Shown: positions 1 through 9,269 of the stretch, one piece after another
Layout of the letters: every line of letters starts with the position of its first letter
How positions within the stretch are numbered: position 1 is the stretch's first letter
Assembly: GCF_007846095.1 (NCBI RefSeq)
Contig: NZ_VOEI01000001.1
Span: 496,001 to 560,000, forward strand
From: Mucilaginibacter achroorhodeus
Lineage (GTDB): Bacteria > Bacteroidota > Bacteroidia > Sphingobacteriales > Sphingobacteriaceae
Direction of reading: 5' to 3'
Length of the DNA: 64,000 bases
Position numbers and translations under genes: made by a program
Notes under the pieces: model-generated
What the model was told of the DNA's origin: nothing
Databases searched by the model: none
What the model saw: only the letters and a program-made list of their open reading frames with translations

Positions 1-689
1 TCCTGGTCGGTATCTATCTCGGGCAGGCTTGAATTGTAAATAACAACAGACAATATCACCAATACTACAAAAATAACCACATAAGGTAATATTACACGTG
101 ATGCTAATGCATCTAACTCTAACTTTTTTGCTTCAACAGCCATGGTTGCAATGCGGGCTTTTAAACCGTCCACATCTTTAAGAGCAATTGCTCCTAACAC
201 TATCGGCGCAATTGCACCGGCCACTTTATTACAGATGCCCATAATACTGATACGCCTTGCAGCGCTCTCCGGCGGACCAAGTATGGTGATATACGGGTTT
301 GATGCGGTTTGCAATAAGGCCAATCCGGACCCTTGTATGAACAAGCCTAACAGGAAAAGGCCGTAAAAGCGTGTTAATGCCGCGGGTATGAAGATCAATG
401 CACCTACGGCCATTACCGCCAAACCAACCGACATCCCTTTTTTGAAACCGGTTGCATTTAAGATGCGGGCCGACGGGATAGCCAGTACGAAGTAAGAGAT
501 ATAAAAAGCAGTTGTTACCAAGTAGGCTTCAACATTGTTAAGCTCGCAAGCCAGTTTTAAATACGGTATCAGAACCGAGTTTAACCATGTGATAAAACCA
601 AAAATAAAGAACAGCATCCCAATGATGAAAATGGGACTCATTGCGCTTTTCTTGTTCTCTGACTGTAATGATACTGCTTGTTGTGCCAT
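1..689 (-). CDS. FucP-family sugar:H+ symporter (MFS), partial
   Basis: N-terminal part of a major facilitator transporter for uptake of a sugar across the inner membrane; the 3' end lies outside the window. About 229 codons are visible from the ATG at 687-689 and contain roughly six membrane helices. The first helix carries GFITWLNSVLIPYLK, typical of the FucP/GluP/NagP branch (fucose, glucose/galactose, N-acetylglucosamine importers). It is the most downstream gene of the PUL seen here and starts 11 bp after the CBM9-like gene, so it is probably co-transcribed. Neighbouring kinase and NagX-like genes make an amino sugar a reasonable substrate guess, but the substrate is inferred from context only. 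Confidence 0.85.
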   Translation of the reverse strand, partial: MAQQAVSLQSENKKSAMSPIFIIGMLFFIFGFITWLNSVLIPYLKLACELNNVEAYLVTTAFYISYFVLAIPSARILNATGFKKGMSVGLAVMAVGALIFIPAALTRFYGLFLLGLFIQGSGLALLQTASNPYITILGPPESAARRISIMGICNKVAGAIAPIVLGAIALKDVDGLKARIATMAVEAKKLELDALASRVILPYVVIFVVLVILSVVIYNSSLPEIDTDQ

Positions 690-700
690 GCTTTTAAATT

Positions 701-1354
701 TTAAACTACCTGTGGACTAAATGTTACTTGTTTGAAAAAATCTGTAAGATGGAACTCCGGTTCGTGATGAACGATGTTGTTCCAGCATAAGTAGTGTGGC
801 TGTGGCAAGCCGTCGCCGCACTTGAAAAAATTAACTTTTGCCCGGTTGTTTTCTAAGTTTAATTGCGGATGGAACATAAATACAGTTTTGGGGACCACCA
901 AAGTAAGCTCCCAATAAATATCTCCGCGGCTGGTATTCTTTAGCGTAGTTTGATGTTGTATTGTTTTAATTAAGCCCGCAGGTATAAATGCGCGGTTATA
1001 CTTACCGCTGCCATATTGTACCCTGCCGGTGCCCATGCAATTAAACTCGAGGTTATAGTAGCTGCTATCGCCGTTAAAGGCTATAAAGAACTCAACACAG
1101 CTATCCTCGTAAACCGGATCGTTAAAATTAACATATTCGGCCTTAATTGCAGCTTCTGTTACAAAAAATTTAAGAAAAATATGGTTTTCATTGTAAGTAA
1201 TGCAAAAATCAACCTTTGGCATAGCCATTTCTCCATGCCATGGTGCAAAAGATATTTGCATCCGTTCAACCAGATCCATCAGCGCAGAAACATCCTCAAT
1301 ACGATGAGGTTGCTCATTCACTTCCAGGTATAATATGTTGCTTTCAGTAATCAT
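701..1354 (-). CDS. CBM9-like domain protein
   Basis: A 217-residue protein made up almost wholly of a domain resembling the carbohydrate-binding family 9-like fold found in xylanases and many Bacteroidota proteins. Supporting features are an N-terminal segment with alternating beta-strands and the stretch YEDSCVEFFIAF followed by a YYNLEFNCMG-type strand, both usual in this family. No signal peptide is visible, so it is predicted to be cytoplasmic, which is unusual for a glycan-binding domain. The start ATG overlaps the stop of the upstream kinase by one base (TAATG arrangement), implying translational coupling. The ligand is unknown. Confidence 0.65.
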   Translation of the reverse strand: MITESNILYLEVNEQPHRIEDVSALMDLVERMQISFAPWHGEMAMPKVDFCITYNENHIFLKFFVTEAAIKAEYVNFNDPVYEDSCVEFFIAFNGDSSYYNLEFNCMGTGRVQYGSGKYNRAFIPAGLIKTIQHQTTLKNTSRGDIYWELTLVVPKTVFMFHPQLNLENNRAKVNFFKCGDGLPQPHYLCWNNIVHHEPEFHLTDFFKQVTFSPQVV

Positions 1355-2472
1355 TAATAATGAGCCGTTTTATAACCGGCCATCTCGTTTAAAATAGTAG
1401 CGTTCATTGCTTCGGCATTGGCATCAAGCATTTTAAGCAGTTGGAACTGCGCCCGGGCCCTTTGCAAATTATGCCCTTCAAACTTGGTTTTAAAATATAC
1501 ATCGCCATTAATATGGTCTGTAAGAAAACGAACGGCTTGCATATACGGCAGTAGCAGTGCACCCTTCATCAGGGATCTCACTTCAGCGTCTGTTAAAAAC
1601 TTCGAAGCTTCCCGCAGATAACCTTGTACATAGGCATCAAACAAAGGCATATTCAACTGTATTTTGCTCAGGTCGGCCTCGTCCTCAGTAGACGTATTGA
1701 TAATGGTACGTATGGCGTCGCCAAAGTCATAGGCTACGTAGCCATCCATTACCGTCTCCAGGTCAATAACGCATTGCGCTTCGTCGTTTTGGTTGAGCAG
1801 CACGTTATTAAATTTAGTATCGTTATGGATAACCCGTTTAGGCAAAGCATTTACCTTATCAGGCTGCTGAAAGTACTGCATAGGCTCAGCATACTTTCGT
1901 ACAATATCTAATTCGGGTTTAACAGAAGAAACGCGACCTGCCATATCTTTCGAAATAGCATCGTTTAGTTGCCTTAAACGATGCTGTATGTTATGGAAAT
2001 CGGGTATCACCTCAAACATCTCTCCTGCCGGGATATCAGACAACATTGCCTGGAACTTTCCGAATGCTTTTCCACCCTCATAAGCCTGTTTAGGGAGCTT
2101 CACCAGGTCATAACTTTTGGTGTTACCCAGGAAAAAGAACATGCGCCAATAGTTGCCATCGCTATCCTGATAAAAATACTTACCGCTATTTGTTGGGATA
2201 AGCGTCATTACTTCGGTCATCGGGTCGCCGCCGTTGCTGATTACCTTGAGTTTTAAATGCTCGGTCACCTTTTGCATATTTTCTGTAAGCTTTTCAACGT
2301 TGGTGAAAATATGGTGATTAATACGTTGCAGTAAATAGTCAGACCCCTCGGCTAAATTCTTCAAAAAGAAGGTATCATTGATATGGCCAGACCCATAAGG
2401 TTTATAGGAACCGGCATCTGCAGTACATTTAAAGTGCGGTACAACTTCGGCTATGTATTTAAAACTTTGCAC
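1354..2472 (-). CDS. nahK: N-acetylhexosamine 1-kinase-like (APH-fold kinase)
   Basis: A 372-residue phosphotransferase of the aminoglycoside-kinase fold that closely follows the Bifidobacterium NahK pattern: an N-terminal GSGHINDTF loop (about residues 27-35), the catalytic loop HNDTKFNN (216-223, catalytic Asp218) and the metal-binding DFGD (249-252). NahK phosphorylates GlcNAc/GalNAc at C1 with ATP in the cytoplasm, priming the sugar for nucleotide activation or degradation. Start is GTG; no nearby in-frame ATG precedes the conserved core. It lies 20 bp after the GH31 gene in the PUL operon, so it would act on the monosaccharide released by that enzyme. Bacteroidota homologues are often misnamed mucin desulfatase. 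Exact sugar specificity is inferred. Confidence 0.8.
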   Translation of the reverse strand: MQSFKYIAEVVPHFKCTADAGSYKPYGSGHINDTFFLKNLAEGSDYLLQRINHHIFTNVEKLTENMQKVTEHLKLKVISNGGDPMTEVMTLIPTNSGKYFYQDSDGNYWRMFFFLGNTKSYDLVKLPKQAYEGGKAFGKFQAMLSDIPAGEMFEVIPDFHNIQHRLRQLNDAISKDMAGRVSSVKPELDIVRKYAEPMQYFQQPDKVNALPKRVIHNDTKFNNVLLNQNDEAQCVIDLETVMDGYVAYDFGDAIRTIINTSTEDEADLSKIQLNMPLFDAYVQGYLREASKFLTDAEVRSLMKGALLLPYMQAVRFLTDHINGDVYFKTKFEGHNLQRARAQFQLLKMLDANAEAMNATILNEMAGYKTAHY

Positions 2473-2492
2473 TATTTAGTAATTTTGTAATT

Positions 2493-4094
2493 TCAATTCT
2501 TGATCAATTCGAACACAGGCAACCTATCTGCTGCTACCATGATGTTATACTTAAGCGGCCCCTTTATCTTTTTGCCATCATCGCTTATCCAGGTGCCTTT
2601 GGGCAGGTAAACTATTTTGCTGTTGTCTTTAGTTGTTACAGGAGCCACGAGGTATTTGCTGCCTAACATAAACTGGCCTTTTACATCAACAAGGCCCTGG
2701 TTAGGGAACTGGTATTCCATGCTGCGCACAATGGGTTCGCCGGTTTGCGCCGATGTTTTTGCCAGTTGCAATATATAAGGCGTATATCTTGCCCTTAAAG
2801 CAACTGCCTTTTTTACCGCCGACAGATTTTGCTGAGATAAAACACGCCATGGCGCAACCGAAAACTGCATCATCGGCATTAGCGCCGAGCATTGTGCAGA
2901 GCGGACTATGAGTTGCTCATCCAGTTTATCCTTACCGATGAAGGAACCAAATTCACCACCGCCGATCATATCCGGGCAGGTAAATTGGTAACCTAATAAA
3001 CCGGCGGTAGTAATATGTGGTATCAGTTTTTGCAGATCAGTCCAGGTATGTTGTTTGTCGCGCAAGCGTTCAACGAGGGGCTCGCCGCCCATTTTCCACA
3101 TGGCGCGATATTCATTGAGTGGAAAACTTAAACCAATCTCACCCCATAAACGGCTATGTTCATTAGGCGTTGCTTTTTTGTAGGAAACGGCGCTGGCCGG
3201 ATAAAAATCTGCATCGCCAGCATCCAGCTTAAAGCCATCCAGGTGATACGTTTTCATCATGTAATTCAGCCTGCCGGTAAACCACTCCTTTGCCTGCGGA
3301 TTTGTAAAATCAAGCACCGAGCTATAACCGTTCCACCAGGAAATGATGGCCGGTTTATCAGCCTTATCCCAGGTTAAACCAGTGTTACCGCCATTATCAA
3401 AAAGCAGTACGCGCTTCGCCAACAATTCGCGATAAACCTCTGTATCGGGTGACACAAACGGACTAACCCAAAGCATCACTTTAAAACCCATATCATGCAG
3501 TGAATCAACCATTGCAGCAGCGTTTCTGAATCTATCTGCACGAAAATCAAACCTGCCGTAATAATCAGCCCAATTATCATCTATCATTAATACCCCCGGT
3601 GGGAAACCGTTGTCGATAATTGCCTTTGCATATTTGATGATATCCTTTTGGTTTTGGTTGTAAACCAGTTCTATCCAGGTGTTGTATTGCGGTTTGGCAA
3701 ACAACAACGTGTCGGGCAGTTTACCTTTCGATGGGAAATATCGTTTAGCTGCAAGCTTAAACGCACTCTGCAAATTGTTGGCCGAAGAGTCAACAACCAA
3801 TGCAGCGTGGATTTCGCTGATAATCAACTTACCGTTGTCAAACGTAAACTTGAAAGGTTCTTCACTCCAAATAAACCGGCCTTTGGTTGATACCAATAAG
3901 GGCGATGCCTGGTTTCCGCGGGTATCGCCGTACAGGTTAAGTTTATAACCATCTGTAAAAGGCATTGAATGTGCGTCATTCACTGCACCGCCAAACCATT
4001 TTTCGCCGGGTTTAATGGCAATGGTTTGCGCGCTAAGCGATGCCGCCAAGCCTACAAATATAGCTGATAATATTATTTTGATAGCCTTACTCAA
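2493..4094 (-). CDS. Glycoside hydrolase family 31 (alpha-glycosidase), secreted
   Basis: A 533-residue retaining alpha-glycosidase of GH31 with a signal peptide (about 1-22, ending LSAQ), so periplasmic or exported. The catalytic nucleophile is Asp291 in DGFKLDAGD and the acid/base is Asp375 in CPDMIGGGEF. It is shorter than typical alpha-glucosidases and lacks long accessory domains, resembling the compact MYORG/alpha-galactosidase-like branch; whether it cleaves alpha-glucosyl, galactosyl or N-acetylgalactosaminyl bonds cannot be read from the sequence. The only start that keeps the signal peptide is a TTG two bases after the TGA of the upstream DUF4832 gene, suggesting translational coupling. 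It probably supplies the sugar for the adjacent 1-kinase. Confidence 0.85.
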   Translation of the reverse strand: MSKAIKIILSAIFVGLAASLSAQTIAIKPGEKWFGGAVNDAHSMPFTDGYKLNLYGDTRGNQASPLLVSTKGRFIWSEEPFKFTFDNGKLIISEIHAALVVDSSANNLQSAFKLAAKRYFPSKGKLPDTLLFAKPQYNTWIELVYNQNQKDIIKYAKAIIDNGFPPGVLMIDDNWADYYGRFDFRADRFRNAAAMVDSLHDMGFKVMLWVSPFVSPDTEVYRELLAKRVLLFDNGGNTGLTWDKADKPAIISWWNGYSSVLDFTNPQAKEWFTGRLNYMMKTYHLDGFKLDAGDADFYPASAVSYKKATPNEHSRLWGEIGLSFPLNEYRAMWKMGGEPLVERLRDKQHTWTDLQKLIPHITTAGLLGYQFTCPDMIGGGEFGSFIGKDKLDEQLIVRSAQCSALMPMMQFSVAPWRVLSQQNLSAVKKAVALRARYTPYILQLAKTSAQTGEPIVRSMEYQFPNQGLVDVKGQFMLGSKYLVAPVTTKDNSKIVYLPKGTWISDDGKKIKGPLKYNIMVAADRLPVFELIKN

Positions 4095-4096
4095 GA

Positions 4097-5644
4097 TCAG
4101 TTTACTTTTAGCGTATGGTTTAAATTATTGTAACCAGTAGTAGATTCCCATACATCGTTATTAGCCAAACGGATACTAAACTCCGGCTTTGTGGCGATGC
4201 TTGCATAAGCGTCGGGCATATTCAACAGCATTTCATAATCACCAGCGGGCAGGTCTGCCGGAATGTTTACCGATTCACTCACCTGGTTGTCGCCGCTATA
4301 CCACCGGCGGATGTCTGTAGCCAGATCTATCGAACGGATTTCTTTGGTAGCCTTATTTCGCAATAGCAGCTTAACGGTACGTTTGTTATACGGCGAGGAG
4401 TAACCCTTGTTTTTAATGTTAAAAGTAATTTGCATTGCTGCATTACGTACTGCATTATCAGGCAGGCAAGCGCTTTGCAGCACAAAACGATAACCCAGGT
4501 TGCGTTTAATATTATCCATACAACCGCCATCCTGCCAGTCGTTATTCACCTCGGTATTATAGTGCGCATTAATAAAGCTGTAATGCAGCGATGAAAACTC
4601 CGCCTGTGCCTGGCCGCCTGGTTCGCAATCATTAGTTGGGCTGTAACCATCAGAACAGGTTTCACCACCAACAACCACAAATTTACTGTCTGCTTTAAAA
4701 TAGTCTTTCAAAGTGTTAAGCACGGCCCCATCAGATGTACGCGGAGTTAAGCTATTACCATAATCTTCGTAAGTGCCAAAATCGTTTGAACTGGCCAAAA
4801 AGCAATCGTTATGGTAACCTAAGCGGGCTATGTCATTCTCGCTAAAGGCTTGCGCATCAGTCAACGGTGCGGATGTGATCAAGGCGTTTATGCCGTAAAT
4901 GTAACGCTGTTTTATCTGCGGATAGCGCAGCTGCACCATCCTATCGGCAGGTACAGCATCAAGCATGGCTTTTATCACTTCTATTCTATCTCGCCAGTTG
5001 GCATCAAGCAGTTTGCCTTGCGTTGCATTCTGTGATGCATCGCCAAAAAAGTCGGTGTAATATTGCTCGCCCCATACGCCTATAAATCCTAATTGCACGC
5101 AGGCAATTATATCGGCGTTATCATGCAATACCGGTTTTAATTGAGCAATGTGGTTTAGGATAATGTTCTTGGGAGCATCGCCATAAAGCGGGCAAATAAA
5201 TCCCTCGGGGCAATTGCCCGGTTTGGCCGTTGCTGTGTAAACAAAACGTGGTATCAGTTTAACTCCGGCCTCGCGTGCTGCGGCAAAATCTTTTTTTAGG
5301 TTATCCAGGAATGATGATTTTATAGGTTGGTTTACAACATCATCTAAAATATAATACCTGAATACAAGCGTGCTTAAAACGCTGTAATTTGCACTCTGAA
5401 TAGACTGTAACGAGCGATAGCTTTTCAGCTCATCTACAGAAAGTACGGTGTAATTGCTGGCGTGCACCTCTGAATAGCGGTAAAAACCGCGCTCGGGGTT
5501 AGGGAAATCTTCATTGCTTTCCGTATACGCTACATTTACCTTTTCCACCTTAACCAGGTTAGCCTCTTTGTCTTTGCATGACGAGGACAACAAGGTAAAG
5601 GCTAACACCAGCCCAAGGCAATATCCTGTTAATATCTTTATCAT
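4097..5644 (-). CDS. DUF4874/DUF4832 lipoprotein, putative glycosidase-like
   Basis: A 515-residue lipoprotein (lipobox LSSSC, Cys23) with the architecture DUF4874 then DUF4832. The N-terminal domain starts with the diagnostic NPERGFYRYSE stretch and contains GVKLIPRFVYT and LGFIGVWGEQYYTDFFG, which resemble the strand ends of a TIM-barrel glycosidase with candidate acidic residues in GVWGE. The C-terminal half (about 380-515) looks like a beta-sandwich. No enzymatic activity is established for this family as far as I know. Its position between the NagX-like gene and GH31, together with the lipid anchor, suggests a role in glycan handling at the periplasm or surface. Confidence 0.7.
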   Translation of the reverse strand: MIKILTGYCLGLVLAFTLLSSSCKDKEANLVKVEKVNVAYTESNEDFPNPERGFYRYSEVHASNYTVLSVDELKSYRSLQSIQSANYSVLSTLVFRYYILDDVVNQPIKSSFLDNLKKDFAAAREAGVKLIPRFVYTATAKPGNCPEGFICPLYGDAPKNIILNHIAQLKPVLHDNADIIACVQLGFIGVWGEQYYTDFFGDASQNATQGKLLDANWRDRIEVIKAMLDAVPADRMVQLRYPQIKQRYIYGINALITSAPLTDAQAFSENDIARLGYHNDCFLASSNDFGTYEDYGNSLTPRTSDGAVLNTLKDYFKADSKFVVVGGETCSDGYSPTNDCEPGGQAQAEFSSLHYSFINAHYNTEVNNDWQDGGCMDNIKRNLGYRFVLQSACLPDNAVRNAAMQITFNIKNKGYSSPYNKRTVKLLLRNKATKEIRSIDLATDIRRWYSGDNQVSESVNIPADLPAGDYEMLLNMPDAYASIATKPEFSIRLANNDVWESTTGYNNLNHTLKVN

Positions 5645-5656
5645 TACGGTAATGTT

Positions 5657-6781
5657 TTAAAGTTTAAAAAAGATGCTGCGTTTGTACAGCCAATAGCATA
5701 ACCCCCACTCTAATACCAGCGTAGTTAACGCCGATACAACTGCAGCAACCTGTGCAGGCACTCCTAAAAACAGGTTGAGCATCTGGCCACTAAATATGCT
5801 AACGGTGTGGTTTACCCATTGGGCGCCTACTGTCTCAAAAAACAGGTAAATGAATATGGCGTTCATACCCACAACAGTGGCTATCCATGCGTAGCGCTTG
5901 TTTTGCTTTACATCAACAAACCAGTACACCGCAGCCAGCATCAACAGTACCCACCCTACCGATGCAAATGCAAAAGAACTGGTGCTGATGCGCTTGATGA
6001 TAGGTGTTATACCTGTCCAATCTAACCCGAAGCCGATTATTAAAGCAATTATGCCGGCAATGACCAACGTGCTTATTTTTTGTGCCGATGTTTTGCCGGA
6101 TACGAGCAATCTCCCCGCAAGCACACCCCAGATGGTGTGCGCCGCTGTTGGGATGCAGTTGATAGTTACCCAGCCATCGCTATTTATTTTACCCATCAAC
6201 AAGGTATCGGTATAAGAACCGAAATTGTGGCCCTCCACAAAAGGCTGGTCAAAGCCCGGAACAAGTATGGTGCGGTAAAGCACTTCTGTTATAACCAGCA
6301 GGCCTACACCAATGGCGATCTGAAAAGCATAAGAACGATCGATTATCAGATAAGCCACTATGGTTGTGAATGCCAACTGCGTTAATACGTTCCAAAGCTC
6401 CCAAACCGGTTTGCCTGCGTAAACGCAATGCAGTGCAACACCGCAAATGAACAATTTAAGGCTGCGGATGAGGATATGCTTTAAATTATTGCCCCAACCG
6501 CTGCCTTTAGCCAACTTACGGCTATATGAAATATACATGGCGGCACCTGCCATAAACATAAACGCTGGCTGCACTAAATCCCAGAAACGCAGCCCATGCC
6601 ACGGATGGTGAAAAAACTGCATGATCAGTCCGCCGGCAGGCTCTGTCTCATTCAGATGCCTGATAGACTCATAAACTGCACAGCTTTCGCCGCAAAGCAG
6701 TATCATGATCAGACCACGCATCACGTCAAGTGATACGAGGCGGCCTGAGGCCAGTTGATCTGCAGAATTAGCTTTTACCAT
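5657..6781 (-). CDS. NagX/HGSNAT-like membrane acyltransferase (DUF5009/COG4299)
   Basis: A 374-residue polytopic inner-membrane protein with about ten hydrophobic helices. It starts with the family hallmark SLDVMRGLIMILL and contains the FWDLVQPAFMFMAGAAM motif of the heparan-alpha-glucosaminide N-acetyltransferase family. The eukaryotic enzyme transfers acetyl from acetyl-CoA across the lysosomal membrane to terminal alpha-glucosamine; bacterial NagX genes sit in N-acetylglucosamine catabolic clusters. Here it lies in the PUL operon 42 bp after the PKD lipoprotein gene. A role in acetylating or processing an amino sugar is inferred from family and context. A second, more distant member is at 38693-39883. 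Confidence 0.75.
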   Translation of the reverse strand: MVKANSADQLASGRLVSLDVMRGLIMILLCGESCAVYESIRHLNETEPAGGLIMQFFHHPWHGLRFWDLVQPAFMFMAGAAMYISYSRKLAKGSGWGNNLKHILIRSLKLFICGVALHCVYAGKPVWELWNVLTQLAFTTIVAYLIIDRSYAFQIAIGVGLLVITEVLYRTILVPGFDQPFVEGHNFGSYTDTLLMGKINSDGWVTINCIPTAAHTIWGVLAGRLLVSGKTSAQKISTLVIAGIIALIIGFGLDWTGITPIIKRISTSSFAFASVGWVLLMLAAVYWFVDVKQNKRYAWIATVVGMNAIFIYLFFETVGAQWVNHTVSIFSGQMLNLFLGVPAQVAAVVSALTTLVLEWGLCYWLYKRSIFFKL

Positions 6782-6822
6782 AAAGTGCGCGATGTATATT
6801 ATTTATCGTGTTGCTTTAAGCA

Positions 6823-7686
6823 CTATTCACTCATATCCAAAAAGAAGCTTGAACTTCCCGGATCCGGTGCACTGCCGAACAGTACCGAGTAATCATTCTT
6901 GGTAACCTGTATACCAAAACGAGCTCCTGTGCCGGTGAGGCCTTTCAGTTTACCGCGCGCTATGCTCATTTCAAACTTAGTTACGCCGTTCGCTTCCTGC
7001 ACGGTTCCCACTTTAATAGCATCGGCAATAGATTGCTGAGCGAAGGAGAACGCTGTTTGATCTGTACTGTTATGGTAGAAAATATCTATTCCGGATGTCA
7101 GTAATTGTCCTTCCAGCAATATATCATATCCACCACCTGTGAAAGTGCCTGTCAGCAAACCGGTAGCAGGGTTGTTATCAGAGTCGATGTAAAAATCGAA
7201 GATATCAGCGTCTGCCTTTTTGCGGGCCATCTCCATATAGATATATACATAGTTGCCATCGTAATCTAATTTTACCGCGTTAACAACGCCCCTGTTCGGG
7301 CCCAACGGAATTACGTTTTGCGTAATAGCATCCCAATCAGCAAGTGAGTTGTCGTTTAATTTAACCGGCGATACTTTAGCAATTCGCAATACGGTAGACG
7401 ACTCGGTGGTTTTGCCGTTTACCGATGCAACAAGTGTAGGCACATATTTACCCTTGCCCGGATAAGTATGTGTTGGTGATGCATCGGTTGATTTGGTGCC
7501 ATCGCCAAAATCCCATTGATAATTGGTAACGCCGGTTGTTGTTACCTTAAATGTGGCCGTAGCACCATCAACCGCAACATCATAAGCGAGGTCGGTTTGG
7601 GGCACGTAGCTGTCTTTTTTGCAGGAACTTATGCTGATGCCCAGCAGTACTATGCAAAACAGGGCGGTTGCTTTAATTTTTTTCAT
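6823..7686 (-). CDS. PKD-domain surface glycan-binding lipoprotein (SusE/F position)
   Basis: A 287-residue lipoprotein (lipobox ISSCKKD, Cys22) with one PKD domain (about 33-110) recognisable from YQWDFGDGTKSTDASPTHTY. The remaining C-terminal domain (about 115-287) is beta-rich and probably binds the target glycan. Its place directly after susD is where SusE/SusF or other surface glycan-binding proteins are normally encoded, with the PKD domain acting as a spacer from the outer membrane. The C-terminal domain has no catalytic motif I can recognise, and the ligand cannot be predicted. Confidence 0.75.
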   Translation of the reverse strand: MKKIKATALFCIVLLGISISSCKKDSYVPQTDLAYDVAVDGATATFKVTTTGVTNYQWDFGDGTKSTDASPTHTYPGKGKYVPTLVASVNGKTTESSTVLRIAKVSPVKLNDNSLADWDAITQNVIPLGPNRGVVNAVKLDYDGNYVYIYMEMARKKADADIFDFYIDSDNNPATGLLTGTFTGGGYDILLEGQLLTSGIDIFYHNSTDQTAFSFAQQSIADAIKVGTVQEANGVTKFEMSIARGKLKGLTGTGARFGIQVTKNDYSVLFGSAPDPGSSSFFLDMSE

Positions 7687-7725
7687 ATCAGAACAGTTAT
7701 TTACTTAGTGATACCTTGCTGTTGA

Positions 7726-9240
7726 TTATGGATTTTGGGTTGCCTTATTGTTGCTCAGTATCTCATCAATAGGGATGAAATAGATAGTGCGCGGGCTGGT
7801 GTAAGGCACCGTTAGGTTTGGATATCCGCTCGGCTTTTTAAACAGATCTATATCCGTTTCCTTTAAGCTGGTGATGTGATATCCCCAATAAGTTTTATCC
7901 AGGGTGCGTTTGTTGCGGAACACATCATAAGTACGGTGGCCTTCAAATGCCATCTCAATACGTTTCTCATCCAACACCACATCAAGCGCTGTTTTGCCTG
8001 CAGGCACACTGGTATACAATGAGCCTTCTAAGCCGCGGTTTTTGCGGATAGTATTCACATCATCCAAAGCGGCGGCTGTAGCGTTGGTTTTGGCTTCAGC
8101 TTCAGCACGTATAAGGTACATCTCTGCCAGCCTGAACATAATTGGCGAGCTCAGGTTAGGTAAACCATCCTGGAAAGAGAATTTACTGATGTAATACATC
8201 TCGATACCATTCTTCTTTTGAACGTTGCCCGATGCATCCTTCGAAGGAACAATGTACGACCAGCGCACATCTTCCGGGTGGGCGCTCATCAGGTCGCGCA
8301 GGGATGATGAGGCGTATTCCTCGCCCCAGCCCGAGTTACCGTCTGAATAGATCATGGATGCGATAGAACCGAATTTGCCGTAATCATCAACTTGTGTAAA
8401 GGCGATACAGAAGATGGTTTCAGAACCGGTTTTAGCGTTTGCGAACAGGCTTGGATAAGTAGCCTTAGTAGTTAAAGTAAATTTACCCGAATTGATCACT
8501 TTGTTGGCCCATTCAATTGCCTTTGCGTTATCTTCTTTGTAAAGGTTAACACGCGCCAGTAACGACCATGCAGCCTCTTGTGATGCATATTGCACGCCGC
8601 GGCTCTGGGTCATTAACCCTGCTGCCTTTTCGGTATCGGCGGTAACTGAATCATAAACTTCTTTTACGGTTGAGCGGGCTTTTTGCGCTTCGTCTGTCAA
8701 ATTGGTGCGCAGGATAATACCCGGCGAGTTTGGATCAACGCTGTATGGTTTACCAAATAATCTTACGAGGTTAAAGTGGCAAAATGCCCGCAGAAAATAA
8801 CACTCACCCAAAAGCTGGTTGGTGGTAGCATCAGTTTTTCCGGATTTTTCGATGGCATCTATCACCGTATTTACACCAGTGATGATCTTGTAAGATACAT
8901 ACCAGTAATAACGTGTGTTGCCTTGCGACGGCGAGTGGCCTAAGCTAAAGCTGTAATACAAAGGGTCGGTTGTTACCTGGCCGCAAACGATATCATCACT
9001 GGCAAAATCGCTCAGGTGATAAAACTGGCGCAGGTACATATTATTGTTATCTATGGTACCATTAAACTCTATGTGGTCTTTCAATAACGCATAAGCACCA
9101 TTAAGGGCATTGGTGAGGCCGTCTGATGTGGTGGTAATGGTACCTGTACTTATGGCATCGCTGGGGTTAACGTTTAAGTTTTTACAGCTGCTTGCAGCAA
9201 CCATAGCGAGCGTTAGCAGGGCGAAAAATTTATTTTTCAT
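7726..9240 (-). CDS. susD: RagB/SusD-family nutrient-binding lipoprotein
   Basis: A 504-residue outer-membrane lipoprotein (lipobox AASSC, Cys19) of the SusD family, which forms a lid over the SusC transporter and captures oligosaccharides. Family features seen are the early NPSDAISTGT segment, helix-rich TPR-like repeats through the middle, and the C-terminal block DEKRIEMAFEGHRTYDVFRN followed by NPRTIYFIPIDEI-type residues. It follows susC by 29 bp on the same strand. Substrate specificity is set by variable loops and cannot be read here. Confidence 0.95.
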   Translation of the reverse strand: MKNKFFALLTLAMVAASSCKNLNVNPSDAISTGTITTTSDGLTNALNGAYALLKDHIEFNGTIDNNNMYLRQFYHLSDFASDDIVCGQVTTDPLYYSFSLGHSPSQGNTRYYWYVSYKIITGVNTVIDAIEKSGKTDATTNQLLGECYFLRAFCHFNLVRLFGKPYSVDPNSPGIILRTNLTDEAQKARSTVKEVYDSVTADTEKAAGLMTQSRGVQYASQEAAWSLLARVNLYKEDNAKAIEWANKVINSGKFTLTTKATYPSLFANAKTGSETIFCIAFTQVDDYGKFGSIASMIYSDGNSGWGEEYASSSLRDLMSAHPEDVRWSYIVPSKDASGNVQKKNGIEMYYISKFSFQDGLPNLSSPIMFRLAEMYLIRAEAEAKTNATAAALDDVNTIRKNRGLEGSLYTSVPAGKTALDVVLDEKRIEMAFEGHRTYDVFRNKRTLDKTYWGYHITSLKETDIDLFKKPSGYPNLTVPYTSPRTIYFIPIDEILSNNKATQNP

Positions 9241-9269
9241 ACTATATGATCTTATCAGGATATACCTGC

